Counted from the stretch's first letter, positions 1-9,222 are shown. The stretch: DNA of 64,000 bases from Candidatus Latescibacterota bacterium (GCA_022823725.1 JAJEHL010000021.1:1-64000); one strand, 5' to 3'. The notes: generated from the sequence alone by a model not told the origin. Numbers and translations are program-made.

Positions 1-135
1 GAGTATATTGAAGGGTGGTATAATCCTCACCGCAGACACTCTGCACTGAAGTATCAATCGCCCATCACCTATGAAAAACTGATGGCAAAAGGTGATTGGG
101 TTGAAAGTGCCACACTATCCACTAAAGCGGGGTAA
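1..135 (+). CDS. IS3-family transposase (OrfB), C-terminal end only
   Basis: The window opens inside this reading frame, which runs to a TAA at 133-135. The visible 44 residues begin EYIEGWYNPHRRHSALKY and continue SPITYEKL, the signature end of IS3-group integrase-type transposases (rve, DDE fold), where a Y-N-x-x-R-x-H-S-A-L motif follows the last catalytic Glu. The enzyme would cut and join IS ends. The catalytic Asp residues and OrfA lie outside the window, so activity cannot be judged. A DNA methyltransferase remnant follows almost at once, so the IS probably inserted into that gene. Confidence 0.85.
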   Translation, partial: EYIEGWYNPHRRHSALKYQSPITYEKLMAKGDWVESATLSTKAG

Positions 136-151
136 CTCCAAAATTGGATCA
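136..151. mobile_element. Probable right end of the IS3-like element
   Basis: The 16 bases between the transposase stop and the methyltransferase remnant read, on the other strand, TGATCCAATTTTGGAG. A TG(A)-starting terminus close to the OrfB stop is usual for IS3-family inverted repeats. The left end is outside the window, so the repeat and any target duplication cannot be confirmed. Confidence 0.35.
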
Positions 152-602
152 GAGAAAAAGCTCTATTTACAAAAACAAACCGCGTTTTTCTATCTTCGGC
201 ATAGGCGATTATTCCTTTGCCCAGTGGAAGGTAGCGATTTCCGGTTTATACAAAAAAATCCAATTCTCAATCATACCTCCGCTGGATGGAAAACCCGCAA
301 TGGTTGACGATACCTGTTATTTTCTTCCATGTACAAATCGAGATGAAGCAATTTTATTCGCCGACCTTCTCAACTCAAAAGCGGCACGAGAATTTTTGCA
401 TTCATTCATTTTTTGGGATGCCAAACGTCCGATCACAGCCGATATACTCAAGCGTTTGGATATAGTCGTACTGGCAGAAATACTTCACAAAGACCAGCAT
501 CTCGCGCGATATAGGCCACAACCTGATGTTAGCGAATCCCAATTTGTACTTTTCCCTGATGTTAAGCAGTATTCAGATAAGCCATTACAAAAAGCACCAT
601 AA
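144..602 (+). pseudogene. 3' remnant of an N6-adenine DNA methyltransferase (Eco57I/TaqI-like)
   Basis: About 150 codons are open with no credible start: the frame begins at a TTG beside the IS end. The text contains FSIFGIGDYSFAQWKVAISG, then DDTCYF and FWDAKRPIT, which are conserved in the C-terminal target-recognition part of large gamma-type N6-adenine methylases, including type II restriction-modification fusions. The SAM-binding and NPPY catalytic motifs would lie upstream and are replaced here by the IS3 transposase end. The protein is therefore most likely a truncated, inactive relic. The 5' half may sit on the other side of the IS, outside the window. The family call rests on recalled motif similarity. 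Confidence 0.7.
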
Positions 603-650
603 TCCCCGCCTTTCCATCCCGCAACACAACTTATCGATAAACCCCCGTGC

Positions 651-679
651 TTGATTTTCCCCTGTACGTACACTATATT
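651..679 (+). promoter_or_regulatory. Probable sigma-70-type promoter for parAB
   Basis: TTGATT (651-656), a 17-base spacer and TATATT (674-679) give a good -35/-10 pair about 50 bases upstream of the parA ATG. No other gene starts in between. Confidence 0.55.
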
Positions 680-727
680 CTACCGACTTGAATATCGCTA
701 TTTATACTTTAATTTTCGGGACTTCAG

Positions 728-1489
728 ATGTCTGCACGGGTCATTGCCATAGCCAATCAAAAAGGCGGCGTGGGCAAAACCACCACAGCCGTCAACCTAT
801 CTGCGTGTCTGGCTACTGCGGAAAAGAAAACCCTGCTGCTCGACATAGACCCACAGGCCAACGCATCCAGCGGATGCGGTATTGAAGTAGATGAACAAAC
901 GCCCTGTGTGTACGAAGTACTCCTCGAAGATATGCCCTTAATGGAAGTCATCCACGATAGCGACTTACCCTTTCTCAACATTGCGCCCTCTCACATTCGC
1001 CTCACTGGCGCCGAAGTGGAAATGGTCTCCGTCACATCGCGCGAACAACGCCTCAAAAATGCCCTTTTGCAAGCGCGTGAAACCTATGACTTCATCATCA
1101 TCGACTGCCCCCCCGCACTGGGATTGCTCACGCTCAACGCGCTGACGGCAGCCGACTCTGTACTCATTCCCATACAATGCGAATTCTACGCGCTCGAGGG
1201 CCTGAGTAAATTGCTCAACACCCTGCACCTCGTGCAACAACACCTCAACCCCCACCTCACTATTGAAGGCGTACTACTCACAATGTACGACGGACGTCTC
1301 AATCTGGCGCGCCAGGTTGCCGAAGAGACCAAATCGCATTTTGGGGACCGCGTCTATAATACAATTATCACTCGCAACGTCAAACTCGGCGAAGCGCCCA
1401 GTTTTGGCAAACCCATCATCCTCTACGATATTATATCTACCGGCGCGCAAAATTACATGAATTTAGCCGGGGAGGTCATCAATGGCTAA
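728..1489 (+). CDS. parA: ParA/Soj chromosome-partitioning ATPase
   Basis: A 253-residue ParA-type ATPase, the length of chromosomal Soj proteins without an N-terminal HTH. The deviant Walker A motif KGGVGKT lies at residues 12-18, Walker A' is DIDPQANAS, and Walker B is IIIDCPP near residue 120. By family knowledge it binds ATP and nonspecific DNA and moves ParB-parS complexes during segregation. The ORF ends inside parB: ATG and stop share the octamer ATGGCTAA, an 8-base overlap that implies translational coupling. No gidA, gidB or dnaA neighbours are present and no canonical parS palindrome was noticed, so an origin-proximal location cannot be inferred. Confidence 0.95.
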   Translation: MSARVIAIANQKGGVGKTTTAVNLSACLATAEKKTLLLDIDPQANASSGCGIEVDEQTPCVYEVLLEDMPLMEVIHDSDLPFLNIAPSHIRLTGAEVEMVSVTSREQRLKNALLQARETYDFIIIDCPPALGLLTLNALTAADSVLIPIQCEFYALEGLSKLLNTLHLVQQHLNPHLTIEGVLLTMYDGRLNLARQVAEETKSHFGDRVYNTIITRNVKLGEAPSFGKPIILYDIISTGAQNYMNLAGEVING

Positions 1490-2384
1490 ACGCAATGCCC
1501 TCGGCAAGGGATTGGGCGCCCTGATTCCCGGTGCCGATGAAACCTCTGCCGAAAAAATCACATCGGAAACTACCCCTTCGCCCCTGGGGGAAAGCCAGCG
1601 GCAAATCATCGAAATACCCATTGATGATATTGAACCCAACCCCCACCAGCCACGCACGGAATTCGATCCCAAAGCCGTGAGCGAATTGGCGCAATCAATC
1701 CGCGAAAAAGGTATCATTCAACCTATTTCCGTACGCCGCTTTGGATCGGGCTATCAACTGATCGCAGGCGAACGCCGTTTTCGCGCCGCGCGTCAGGCCG
1801 AACTCGCGGTCGTACCTGCGATTGTTATGGATGTGGGAACAGATCAGGAAATGATGGAACTCTCGCTGATTGAAAACATTCAGCGGGAAAATCTCAACCC
1901 CATAGAAGAAGCCAAAGCCTATCGCATGCTCATAGATGAGTGTTTTCTCACCCAAGAGGAGATTGCCGAGCATGTGGGCAAAGACCGATCCACCATTGCC
2001 AACACCTTGCGCCTCCTCGCATTGGCATCCGAAGTACTCGACGCCCTGCAAGCCGGGCAGATATCCGCAGGTCACGCCCGCACACTCCTGGGCCTTGACA
2101 ACGCGGATCAACAAATTGCCTTATGCCAGCAGATTATTGCACAGGGACTATCGGTTCGCCGCACAGAGGCCCTCGTCAAAGCACTCAAAGAAGGCACCCC
2201 GGAAAAAAAATCCACGCCACCCAAAGACCCCAACCTGCTATTTCTCGAAGAAGATCTCCAGCGTTATTTTGGCACGGCGGTCAACATTAACCGCAGAGGC
2301 TCTCGGGGCAAAATCGAAATCGAATTTTACAGCAATGACGACCTCGAGCGCGTACTGGAATTATTGCGAAGCAGAGAATTTTAA
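1482..2384 (+). CDS. parB: ParB/Spo0J partition protein
   Basis: A 300-residue ParB with the full domain order. The N-terminal CTPase/sulfiredoxin-like domain has PNPHQPR near residue 52, GERRFRA near residue 88 and ENIQREN near residue 128. The helix-turn-helix region covers roughly [21 protein letters not shown] in two helices (residues 152-172), and a C-terminal dimerisation domain is followed by a lysine-rich linker. It loads as a CTP clamp at parS and is the partner of the overlapping ParA gene. The start at 1482 lies inside the parA 3' end, with GGGGAGG a few bases upstream as ribosome-binding site. Confidence 0.95.
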   Translation: MAKRNALGKGLGALIPGADETSAEKITSETTPSPLGESQRQIIEIPIDDIEPNPHQPRTEFDPKAVSELAQSIREKGIIQPISVRRFGSGYQLIAGERRFRAARQAELAVVPAIVMDVGTDQEMMELSLIENIQRENLNPIEEAKAYRMLIDECFLTQEEIAEHVGKDRSTIANTLRLLALASEVLDALQAGQISAGHARTLLGLDNADQQIALCQQIIAQGLSVRRTEALVKALKEGTPEKKSTPPKDPNLLFLEEDLQRYFGTAVNINRRGSRGKIEIEFYSNDDLERVLELLRSREF

Positions 2385-2395
2385 ATGGAGATATT

Positions 2396-4168
2396 ATGAA
2401 ACACCTCTTGTGTATCCTGTCCTGTCTCTTCATCGGCTGTTCTGACATTCCCGAAACCCCACAATCCGTGGATATTGTCGTGGATGATTTTGGCCTTTAT
2501 GACCAGAACGGCGAATTCCACACACTCTATGAACACTCAGACGCATCAGCCATCGTCTTATTCGTCCAGGGCAATGGTTGCCCCATTGCACGCAATGCAG
2601 TACACGACCTCAACGCAATACGCGATGAATACGCGCCCAAAGGCGTACGATTTTTAATGCTCAACGCCAATTTGCAAGACGACCGCGAAAATGTACGCGA
2701 GGAAGCTACCGCCTTCTCCATCGACTATCCCATCCTCATTGACGAAACACAACTCGTCGCCGAATCGGTCGACCTGCACCGCACGGCTGAAGCACTTGTC
2801 ATCGCCCCCAAAACCTGGCGCATCCTCTACCGGGGTCCCATCAACGACCGCCTGAATTACGAAGCGCAAAAACCCAGTGCATCCAACCACTATCTCGCCG
2901 ATGCACTCATCGCCCATCTCAAAAGCGAGGAAATTACAGTCAAAGCCGTAGCATCACCCGGCTGCCTGATTGCCCTGCCGGGCAAAGACCGCGCACAACA
3001 CAAACAGATCTCTTATGCCAGAGAAGTCGCGCCCATTCTTCAAAACAAATGCGTCACCTGTCACCAACCCGGCGGCATAGCCCCCTTTGACATGACCGAT
3101 TACAAAGAAGTCGCGGGCTGGTCGCCAATGATGCGCGAAGTCGTGCGCACGCGCCGCATGCCCCCCTGGCATGCAGATCCACACATAGGCACATTCAGCA
3201 ACGATCTGTCTCTCACACAACAAGAAGAACAAACCCTCGTCCATTGGATCGAAGCTGGATCGCCCCGCGGTGATGGGCCAGACCCCCTATCCGAAAACCC
3301 GACACAAGCCACAACCTGGGCTTATGGCGAACCCGACCTGGTCATCGCATTGGAACGGCAGGAAATTCCCGCGACCGGCATTATCGACTATCGCTATCTC
3401 AAAATTACCGTGCCCATAGACCGCGATGTGCAATTGCGCGGGACTGAATTTTTACCGGGAAATCGCGCCGCCATGCACCACGCACTCGCGCGTGTGATCT
3501 ATCCCAAAGGTCACAAAATGAAAACCGTCAAAAAGAACCGCTGGTTAGACGGCATCTTTGCCTCTTATGTACCGGGCATGGACGGTGTCATGTTGCCCAA
3601 AGGCACGGCGCAACTACTCCCCAAAGGGAGCAAAATCCAATTTCAAATCCACTATACGACCACTGGACGCCCCGAAGTGGATGAAAGCCGGCTGGGGTTG
3701 TATTTCACCGACGCACAAAACCTGCGCGAACACCGCGTGATCGGTCCCGCCAATCCGAAAATTAAAATCCCACCGCATGCGAGTGCCCATCGCGATTCAT
3801 CCATAAAAATCTTTGAACGAGATGTCACCCTCTACACCTTCTTCCCCCACATGCACTTCCGGGGTACAGGCTTCCGTTATGTTGCACATTATCCCAATGG
3901 AACCCGCGAAACCCTGCTCTCTGTGCCAAATTACACGTTCAACTGGCAGCGATTCTACGCCCTTTCAACCCCTAAATATCTACCTGCAGGAACGCGCATA
4001 GTCAGCCATGCCGTCTTTGACAACTCGGCAAAAAACAAACTCAATCCCGACCCATCCGCAACGGTTCGCTGGGGTGAGCAAAGTTTTGACGAAATGCTAA
4101 TTGGATACATGGGCATTGTCGATGGCAAGGTTGAACAAACCGCCCAACTTTCGGCACTGAACGAGTAA
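2396..4168 (+). CDS. Redoxin + cytochrome c + copper-monooxygenase-like lipoprotein
   Basis: A 590-residue exported lipoprotein; the lipobox LFIG-C places the lipidated Cys at residue 15. Residues ~25-185 are an AhpC/TSA-like redoxin domain with one candidate active Cys (GNGCPIAR, C62). A c-type heme site CVTCH follows at 219-223. The remaining ~330 residues resemble the PHM-like copper type II monooxygenase fold, with MHHAL and FPHMHFRG histidine motifs. Such three-part proteins recur in Planctomycetes, Acidobacteria and related genomes without an assigned substrate. A ribosome-binding site (GGAGATATT) fixes the ATG, 11 bases after parB. The convergent neighbour ends 14 bases downstream. The domain calls are good; the reaction is unknown. 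Confidence 0.8.
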   Translation: MKHLLCILSCLFIGCSDIPETPQSVDIVVDDFGLYDQNGEFHTLYEHSDASAIVLFVQGNGCPIARNAVHDLNAIRDEYAPKGVRFLMLNANLQDDRENVREEATAFSIDYPILIDETQLVAESVDLHRTAEALVIAPKTWRILYRGPINDRLNYEAQKPSASNHYLADALIAHLKSEEITVKAVASPGCLIALPGKDRAQHKQISYAREVAPILQNKCVTCHQPGGIAPFDMTDYKEVAGWSPMMREVVRTRRMPPWHADPHIGTFSNDLSLTQQEEQTLVHWIEAGSPRGDGPDPLSENPTQATTWAYGEPDLVIALERQEIPATGIIDYRYLKITVPIDRDVQLRGTEFLPGNRAAMHHALARVIYPKGHKMKTVKKNRWLDGIFASYVPGMDGVMLPKGTAQLLPKGSKIQFQIHYTTTGRPEVDESRLGLYFTDAQNLREHRVIGPANPKIKIPPHASAHRDSSIKIFERDVTLYTFFPHMHFRGTGFRYVAHYPNGTRETLLSVPNYTFNWQRFYALSTPKYLPAGTRIVSHAVFDNSAKNKLNPDPSATVRWGEQSFDEMLIGYMGIVDGKVEQTAQLSALNE

Positions 4169-4182
4169 TCCCCCTATACAGG

Positions 4183-6249
4183 TTATGGCTCAATCGCATA
4201 ACACTCAACCGCCGTATTTGCAGGCGTGCGCACTGACCACGATGCCATAGCGACGTCCGGCACATTCCGAAATGTATTGTGTACCAGCATAATCGAAGGC
4301 ATACTTCCGATTGTACCGATCACCCAGAGATTTTTCCGGTTCAGTTCTACAATCTCTCCAAACAGCCGAACCTGTTCGGCCTCGTCCGGTGTCTCCTCAA
4401 TCTGCCAGAACAGTTCAATACAGCGCCGCATATCTCCCGTGGGCATCTCCCCTCGTTTTCCATTGGTCAAAAGCCAGTGCGTGAACCCGATCGCGTGGCT
4501 CGAACCCACATTATAGGGGACAAACAGGCGCGGCTCCAAAAGTGGGTTTTGCACCTCACCCCCCGCAGTTGCCGCATCGTGTATCAACGCCTTTCTTCGC
4601 TCGTAATAAAGCTGTCGAGCTTCCTCTTTGATCTCCGTCTTCACCCCCACCGCCGTCCAATCATTCGCCACCAATTCCAGCACCCTGTTGTTGATCGACA
4701 TCGTTTCAATCGCCACCCTGATCGGCTTCCCATCCGGGCGCAATCGCATACCGGACCGATCTCTCTCCACCAGCCCCATTTCGTCCAAAAGCGAGTTGGC
4801 CTTATCCGGCTCGTAGTCGATATATGCTTTTTCAAATGCCTCTGAATAATGCACTGACGTCCGCAAAGGTGCCGGTTGCCTCGGCTGACCGATACCAAAC
4901 CCACCGACCTCGTTAATCGCATTTCGATCAATCGCGTGTGACAGCGCGATGCGGAACCGACGATCCCGGATAATTTCGCGCATCACCGGATCCTTGTGAT
5001 TCAAATTCAGCCCAACACACTCACCTCCTGTTCCCCCAGTAATCCAGTGCAACACCCGATACCCCCCGCGCGACTGATTCTCCATAAATAAGGAATAATT
5101 TTCGATCAGAATATGCCGCCCCTGCATCCCGATCTCCCCGTTAATCGCTTTGAGATTGATCGTCTCGCGGTCGTAAATCTCAAAAGTCATACGATCAATA
5201 TAAGGAAGCTGGTTCCCCTCTGGATCCACCTTCCAATAATAGGGATTTCGCTCGAACACAGAAGGACGGGCTGGTGGAGGTGCCACGACCACCCACGGCC
5301 ACAGCCTGGGAATATCCGGATTTCGCCAATCCCGCTTATCTTGAAAAAGCTGGTGCCAGAAATCAAAACCGTGCTCCTGGGCCATCGCTTCTAATTTCTC
5401 CAGCGGCACATACCGCGGATGAAACTGCGCCATATAATGGGCCGGATACCGCAACATTTCGTATCCGCGTCCCCACGCCAGCAATTTCAGGAAAAGACCA
5501 TTGGGTCGCTTGAAGCGAAAACGCACGGTGTACGCATCAACTTTTTCTATCGCCATCACCTCGCCTCCCCGCTGAAAATCCCGCGCGACCACCGGTGTCA
5601 ACTCCTCGTTACGCAACACATTTTCATGCCAGAAAAAAATATCCTCTACCGTAAAGGGATGCCCATCTGACCAGCGCACCCCCTTTCTCAGCCAGAACGT
5701 GTACGTCCGTCCCCCATCGGCTATCTCCCAGTACGTTGCCAGATTGGGAAGAATTTTTTGCCCCATCGGATCCCATCTCACCAGTCCCTCATAGGCAAAC
5801 CGCGCCTCCACAATACCTATATCTCTCGGTCCCGTTGCAAACCGCGTCCAGGTACCTCCATAAGGTCCATTCTGATGGGGCGGCACAATTACCAGAGGAT
5901 TCTCCGGCAGCCGTTCTCCAACCGGCGGCAGATCCCCTACCACCACCCTCTTTTTCAGCATTGGGGCTTCCCGAAACTGCCGTCCCCTTCTCTCTGGCCA
6001 CTCCATAACCCGATGCACGGCTTTTGCGGCCTTCGGATGTCGGTCTGGCACCACAACCTGGATAGCTCCCTCTGTGGGACTTTGCACCAGCCTGCCCATA
6101 ATCGCCTCAAACTCGGACGCCTGTTGCATCGACTCCGCATCTCTGGGCATCAGGTACCAGGTCACGTATCCCAGTAACTCCACCAGGGCGACCAGCCCCA
6201 GGAAAACCGCTCCCACGCCCATTCCTATGTGCAGAATATTCCGGATCAT
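4183..6249 (-). CDS. ABC-type extracellular solute-binding protein, family 5 (peptide/opine type)
   Basis: A 688-residue protein with an N-terminal membrane segment (about residues 11-33, no lipobox) and a large SBP_bac_5 domain. Recognisable stretches are WEIADGGRTYTFWLRKGVRW and FTVEDIFFWHENV near residues 185-225, the usual hallmark of DppA/OppA/NikA-like proteins. It would capture a peptide, opine or other small molecule in the periplasm for an ABC importer, but no permease or ATPase genes lie beside it. It is longer than the usual ~530 residues because of ~130 extra residues at the N-terminus. Start: ATG preceded by GAAGGTGAG. It diverges from the alcohol dehydrogenase gene across 154 bases. 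Confidence 0.85.
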   Translation of the reverse strand: MIRNILHIGMGVGAVFLGLVALVELLGYVTWYLMPRDAESMQQASEFEAIMGRLVQSPTEGAIQVVVPDRHPKAAKAVHRVMEWPERRGRQFREAPMLKKRVVVGDLPPVGERLPENPLVIVPPHQNGPYGGTWTRFATGPRDIGIVEARFAYEGLVRWDPMGQKILPNLATYWEIADGGRTYTFWLRKGVRWSDGHPFTVEDIFFWHENVLRNEELTPVVARDFQRGGEVMAIEKVDAYTVRFRFKRPNGLFLKLLAWGRGYEMLRYPAHYMAQFHPRYVPLEKLEAMAQEHGFDFWHQLFQDKRDWRNPDIPRLWPWVVVAPPPARPSVFERNPYYWKVDPEGNQLPYIDRMTFEIYDRETINLKAINGEIGMQGRHILIENYSLFMENQSRGGYRVLHWITGGTGGECVGLNLNHKDPVMREIIRDRRFRIALSHAIDRNAINEVGGFGIGQPRQPAPLRTSVHYSEAFEKAYIDYEPDKANSLLDEMGLVERDRSGMRLRPDGKPIRVAIETMSINNRVLELVANDWTAVGVKTEIKEEARQLYYERRKALIHDAATAGGEVQNPLLEPRLFVPYNVGSSHAIGFTHWLLTNGKRGEMPTGDMRRCIELFWQIEETPDEAEQVRLFGEIVELNRKNLWVIGTIGSMPSIMLVHNTFRNVPDVAMASWSVRTPANTAVECYAIEP

Positions 6250-6285
6250 CGCTCACCTTCTCGCGGACAAAACAGTACATTGGAT

Positions 6286-6295
6286 GATACGTATC
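6286..6295. promoter_or_regulatory. Perfect 10-bp palindrome in a divergent promoter region
   Basis: GATACGTATC lies between the divergent solute-binding-protein and alcohol-dehydrogenase genes, 37 bases from the former's start. It could be an operator half of a dimeric regulator, but it is short and unrepeated. Confidence 0.2.
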
Positions 6296-6325
6296 GCACA
6301 AGCTATAGGGCAAAACAAACAGTAA

Positions 6326-6354
6326 TTGCCTACCATATAAAGATTGTGCATAAT
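6326..6354 (+). promoter_or_regulatory. Probable promoter of the alcohol dehydrogenase gene
   Basis: TTGCCT (6326-6331), a 17-base spacer and CATAAT (6349-6354) lie about 50 bases upstream of the ATG at 6404. Confidence 0.4.
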
Positions 6355-6403
6355 AGCAAAGTACACGACCCCAAATATATATCCTTTGAACTGACCAAAT
6401 ACC

Positions 6404-7426
6404 ATGCGCGCTGTACGCAAACTAAAACCCGGCCCTGGACACATTGCCTTATGCGACATTCCAGAACCGGATATCGAACACCCCGACGACATTAAAATCG
6501 CCGTTCAGCGCGGCGGACTCTGCGGCACTGATCTCCACATCCGCCACGGCGGTTATGGCATTCATCCACCTGTCACGCTTTGCCATGAACTTTCGGGCGA
6601 AGTCGTCAAAGTCGGCACCAATGTCACCCGCATCAAAACAGGCGACCGCGTCACGGTCCTTCCCACAGCGAACGGGGCATGTGGGCACTGTCGCCATTGT
6701 CGAGCCAGCGAATTTTTCTTTTGCCCGCAGCGCAAATCCGTTGGCAGCATGCGCGACGGCGGGTTTGCCGAATACTGCGTCATCCCCCAAAACCTCGCCT
6801 TTCCGCTTCCCGAATCCGTCTCCTATGACACTGCCGCGCTCGTTGAACCCCTCGCCTGCTGCATCAAAGCCGTTCTTTTTCACACAAAAATCGTACCCGG
6901 CGACTGGGTACTCATCTCCGGTCCCGGTCCCATTGGCCTGATGTGCGCCGACCTCGCCAGACTCGCTGGCGGACGTGTTATTGTCTGCGGAACAGACCGC
7001 GACGCCCATCGCCTTGCTATGGCTAAAAACGCAGAACACACCGTAGATGTCACGCGCGAGAATATATCCGAATTTGTCCGCTCGATCACCAGCGACGGTG
7101 CTGACATAGTCATCGAATGTGCAGGTGCTGCGGCCTCCATCAATCAATGCCTCGACGCCGTGCGCCCCCTCGGTACATTCACACAGGTGGCTCTGGTCGA
7201 ACATCCGATTGAAGTGAACTGGGACAAAATCATCTACAAACAGCTTTCCGTGAACAGTTCTATTGCCCAGAACTGGCCCAGTTGGCAACGCGCCCTCGAA
7301 ATGGTCATTGCCAAAACAATAGACCCCTCGGCATACATATCCCACAGGCTGCCACTCGAAAATTGGGAACAGGCATTTGATGGCGCAGAGCAACAGGAGG
7401 GATTGAAATACCTCCTGTGTCCTTAA
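6404..7426 (+). CDS. Zinc-dependent alcohol/polyol dehydrogenase (MDR family)
   Basis: A 340-residue medium-chain dehydrogenase. The catalytic zinc site is recognisable as C40 (GLCGTD) and H61-E62 (LCHELSGEV). The structural zinc cysteines are C93, C96, C99 and C107. The Rossmann motif GPGPIG lies near residue 172. The family oxidises polyols or sugar acids with NAD(P); sorbitol-, threonine- and L-idonate-5-dehydrogenases are the closest themes, and the sugar-acid neighbours fit. The substrate cannot be fixed from sequence. The gene converges on the cupin gene and their stop codons overlap within the palindrome CTTAAG (7422-7427). Confidence 0.88.
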   Translation: MRAVRKLKPGPGHIALCDIPEPDIEHPDDIKIAVQRGGLCGTDLHIRHGGYGIHPPVTLCHELSGEVVKVGTNVTRIKTGDRVTVLPTANGACGHCRHCRASEFFFCPQRKSVGSMRDGGFAEYCVIPQNLAFPLPESVSYDTAALVEPLACCIKAVLFHTKIVPGDWVLISGPGPIGLMCADLARLAGGRVIVCGTDRDAHRLAMAKNAEHTVDVTRENISEFVRSITSDGADIVIECAGAAASINQCLDAVRPLGTFTQVALVEHPIEVNWDKIIYKQLSVNSSIAQNWPSWQRALEMVIAKTIDPSAYISHRLPLENWEQAFDGAEQQEGLKYLLCP

Positions 7427-7785
7427 GCCACGGGCACAGTCACCAAAATGTGTTCAATCCAATCATCGCTGTCATTGATCAACTGATGGTAGGTATGCGG
7501 CGGTAAATGCACGGCATCGCCTGGCTCCACGGGATAAATCTCGTCGTCGATTTTCATCTTGCCATGGCCGCGCGTAAAATAATAAATCTGTTCTTTGTCA
7601 TCGTGCATGTGGTAATCGCCCGCCTTGCGGCTCTGCATCATATGCAGGGTAAACCCCGATGCCGCCAACATCGGTGCTTCTTCCTCGCTCAAACCAGCAC
7701 TCCCTTTCTGCCTGAAAATCGACCAGATCAACGCCGTCTCATGGCCCACTGTGGGCGTGGCATCTTGCCAATTGCGAATCACCAT
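7423..7785 (-). CDS. Cupin-domain protein
   Basis: A 120-residue single-domain cupin. Motif 1 is HMHDDKEQIYYFTRG (His, His, Glu metal ligands) and motif 2 includes PGDAVHLPPHTYHQL. Small cupins bind a metal and serve as isomerases, dioxygenases or sugar-binding proteins; nothing here separates these. The ATG at 7785 is preferred because GGAGG lies 8 bases upstream; an ATG five codons earlier would bury that site. It begins 16 bases after the Gfo/Idh/MocA stop, so the two form an operon, suggesting a role in the same sugar or sugar-acid pathway. Confidence 0.82.
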   Translation of the reverse strand: MVIRNWQDATPTVGHETALIWSIFRQKGSAGLSEEEAPMLAASGFTLHMMQSRKAGDYHMHDDKEQIYYFTRGHGKMKIDDEIYPVEPGDAVHLPPHTYHQLINDSDDWIEHILVTVPVA

Positions 7786-7801
7786 CTGTATTTCCTCCAT
7801 T

Positions 7802-9043
7802 TTAAGTGTTGATATTCAACGCCGCATCGATCTCTGCCTGATATTCATACAACTTGCCGCTTTCTATCTCTGCTGCAGTCACAGTGCGACCTGCGCGAGC
7901 AGACTCGCAAATCGCATAAATCGCCGCAACATCCTTCATACCCTCAACACCATCGACCTCAATCGGCTCATCATTTAGAACAGCACAGGCGAGTTCGTAT
8001 TGTTCATAAGCGATCAATTTCCAATCCACTGCCTGATCGCCCACGCTGTTTTTGGTAGGAAAAAAATGATCTAAGAGAGGATGCAATTCAAAATCGTCAA
8101 CAGCACTCAGAATCGCATTCTGATCCCTCACTTCGCCATCTGTCGGCTGCCATATCGCCTGGCTTCCTCGGCTGCCATAGCTCTGCAAACACCCTTTATC
8201 GCCCAAAATCAACTGACTGCGGCAGGCACCGTGCCCCCCAATACCGATAATAAAACTCACCATCACACCGCTTTCCATCTTCATCATCGCCATCGCCGTA
8301 TCTTCTGCCGTAGCGGGAACTTCGCTGGGCATCGCTCGAAAACGCTGCTGATAAAATTCATACCGATCGCCAATGGACTGTTGTTTTTTTCGCACAGGCT
8401 CCACCAGGCGTGCATCGCCATACACCTCGACCACATCGCCGAGTTGATACCGAATCAGATCCGTATAGTGTACTCCCATATCGATCAACGGTCCCCCGCG
8501 ATCTTTCAAATGACGCCAGGGCGTGATAAAAATTTCATTACCGCCGCGCAGGGCGTGAAACGTCGCCATATAAGGCGTTCCGATCCGCCCTGTTTCCAAC
8601 AAATGGCGCGTTAACCGCGCCGAAGGATCGCGCCGATAATTTTCAGCAACCGACAGTTTTCGCCCGTTGCGCTCCGCCGCCTCATTCATAGCATGGCACG
8701 CTTTTACAGAAATAGCCATAGGTTTTTCAACCAGCACATGCAACCCCAGGTCCAGAGCCTCACACACCACCGTGTGATGCACCGAAGGATCTGTTACCAC
8801 ATCGACCGCCATCAAATCGGGAATTGCTTGCGCCATCTCTTCTATGGATGTAAATACAGGAGGTTTGAAACCGAGCAACTGCTCGGCCTCTCTCGCGGCC
8901 ATTTCTGCGTTATCTCGATTGAGATCGCACAAAGCGCACAATTCAATATTATCAAACGGCGTCTTCGCCAGTTCACTCAGCCCATACAAATGGCGCGTTC
9001 CCATACCGCCACAACCGATCAGGGCGAGTTTGAGTTTATCCAT
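7802..9043 (-). CDS. Gfo/Idh/MocA-family oxidoreductase
   Basis: A 413-residue NAD(P)-dependent oxidoreductase. The nucleotide-binding motif GCGGMG is at residues 10-15 and the family hallmark VEKPMAI is near residue 103, followed by the C-terminal substrate domain with GGPLIDMGVHYTDL. The family oxidises hydroxyls of sugars, inositols or N-acetylated sugars. The ATG at 9043 is chosen because AGGAGATGAC precedes it directly; an upstream in-frame ATG at 9067 lacks a site. It is the first gene of a two-gene unit with the cupin. The substrate is unknown. Confidence 0.88.
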   Translation of the reverse strand: MDKLKLALIGCGGMGTRHLYGLSELAKTPFDNIELCALCDLNRDNAEMAAREAEQLLGFKPPVFTSIEEMAQAIPDLMAVDVVTDPSVHHTVVCEALDLGLHVLVEKPMAISVKACHAMNEAAERNGRKLSVAENYRRDPSARLTRHLLETGRIGTPYMATFHALRGGNEIFITPWRHLKDRGGPLIDMGVHYTDLIRYQLGDVVEVYGDARLVEPVRKKQQSIGDRYEFYQQRFRAMPSEVPATAEDTAMAMMKMESGVMVSFIIGIGGHGACRSQLILGDKGCLQSYGSRGSQAIWQPTDGEVRDQNAILSAVDDFELHPLLDHFFPTKNSVGDQAVDWKLIAYEQYELACAVLNDEPIEVDGVEGMKDVAAIYAICESARAGRTVTAAEIESGKLYEYQAEIDAALNINT

Positions 9044-9119
9044 GTCATCTCCTAAAAAATGTCGCAAGAGACCCCGTAATTGAACACGGGAAAGAATGCG
9101 ACGTGTTTATAAATAGATA

Positions 9120-9148
9120 TTGACATCCATACCATTTATAAGTATAAT
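9120..9148 (+). promoter_or_regulatory. Perfect consensus sigma-70 promoter upstream of tnpB
   Basis: TTGACA (9120-9125), exactly 17 bases, then TATAAT (9143-9148): both hexamers match the bacterial consensus in full. It points toward the TnpB gene, whose ATG lies 98 bases beyond the -10 box. It may belong to the element, or be a host promoter that the element landed behind. Confidence 0.7.
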
Positions 9149-9205
9149 AAAGTATGAATAGAACAATAAAAAACAATATGTTATGTTTATTATCCTGCAT
9201 ACAAC

Positions 9206-9222
9206 AGTGTCGATTCGACACT
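9206..9222. repeat. Palindrome in the tnpB leader, possible left-end hairpin
   Basis: AGTGTCGA-T-TCGACACT, 8-bp arms around one base, lies 24 bases before the TnpB start. IS200/IS605-type elements carry a subterminal hairpin at each end, and the second TnpB element in this window has one in a comparable place. The left boundary itself is not defined. Confidence 0.4.

Noticed and set aside
600-2400. parS site expected near parAB
   Set aside because: No TGTTTCACGTGAAACA-like palindrome was noticed in or around the genes; it may lie elsewhere in the genome.
6449-7393. 314-codon minus-strand frame
   Set aside because: Antisense to the zinc alcohol dehydrogenase with intact zinc ligands; no credible family.
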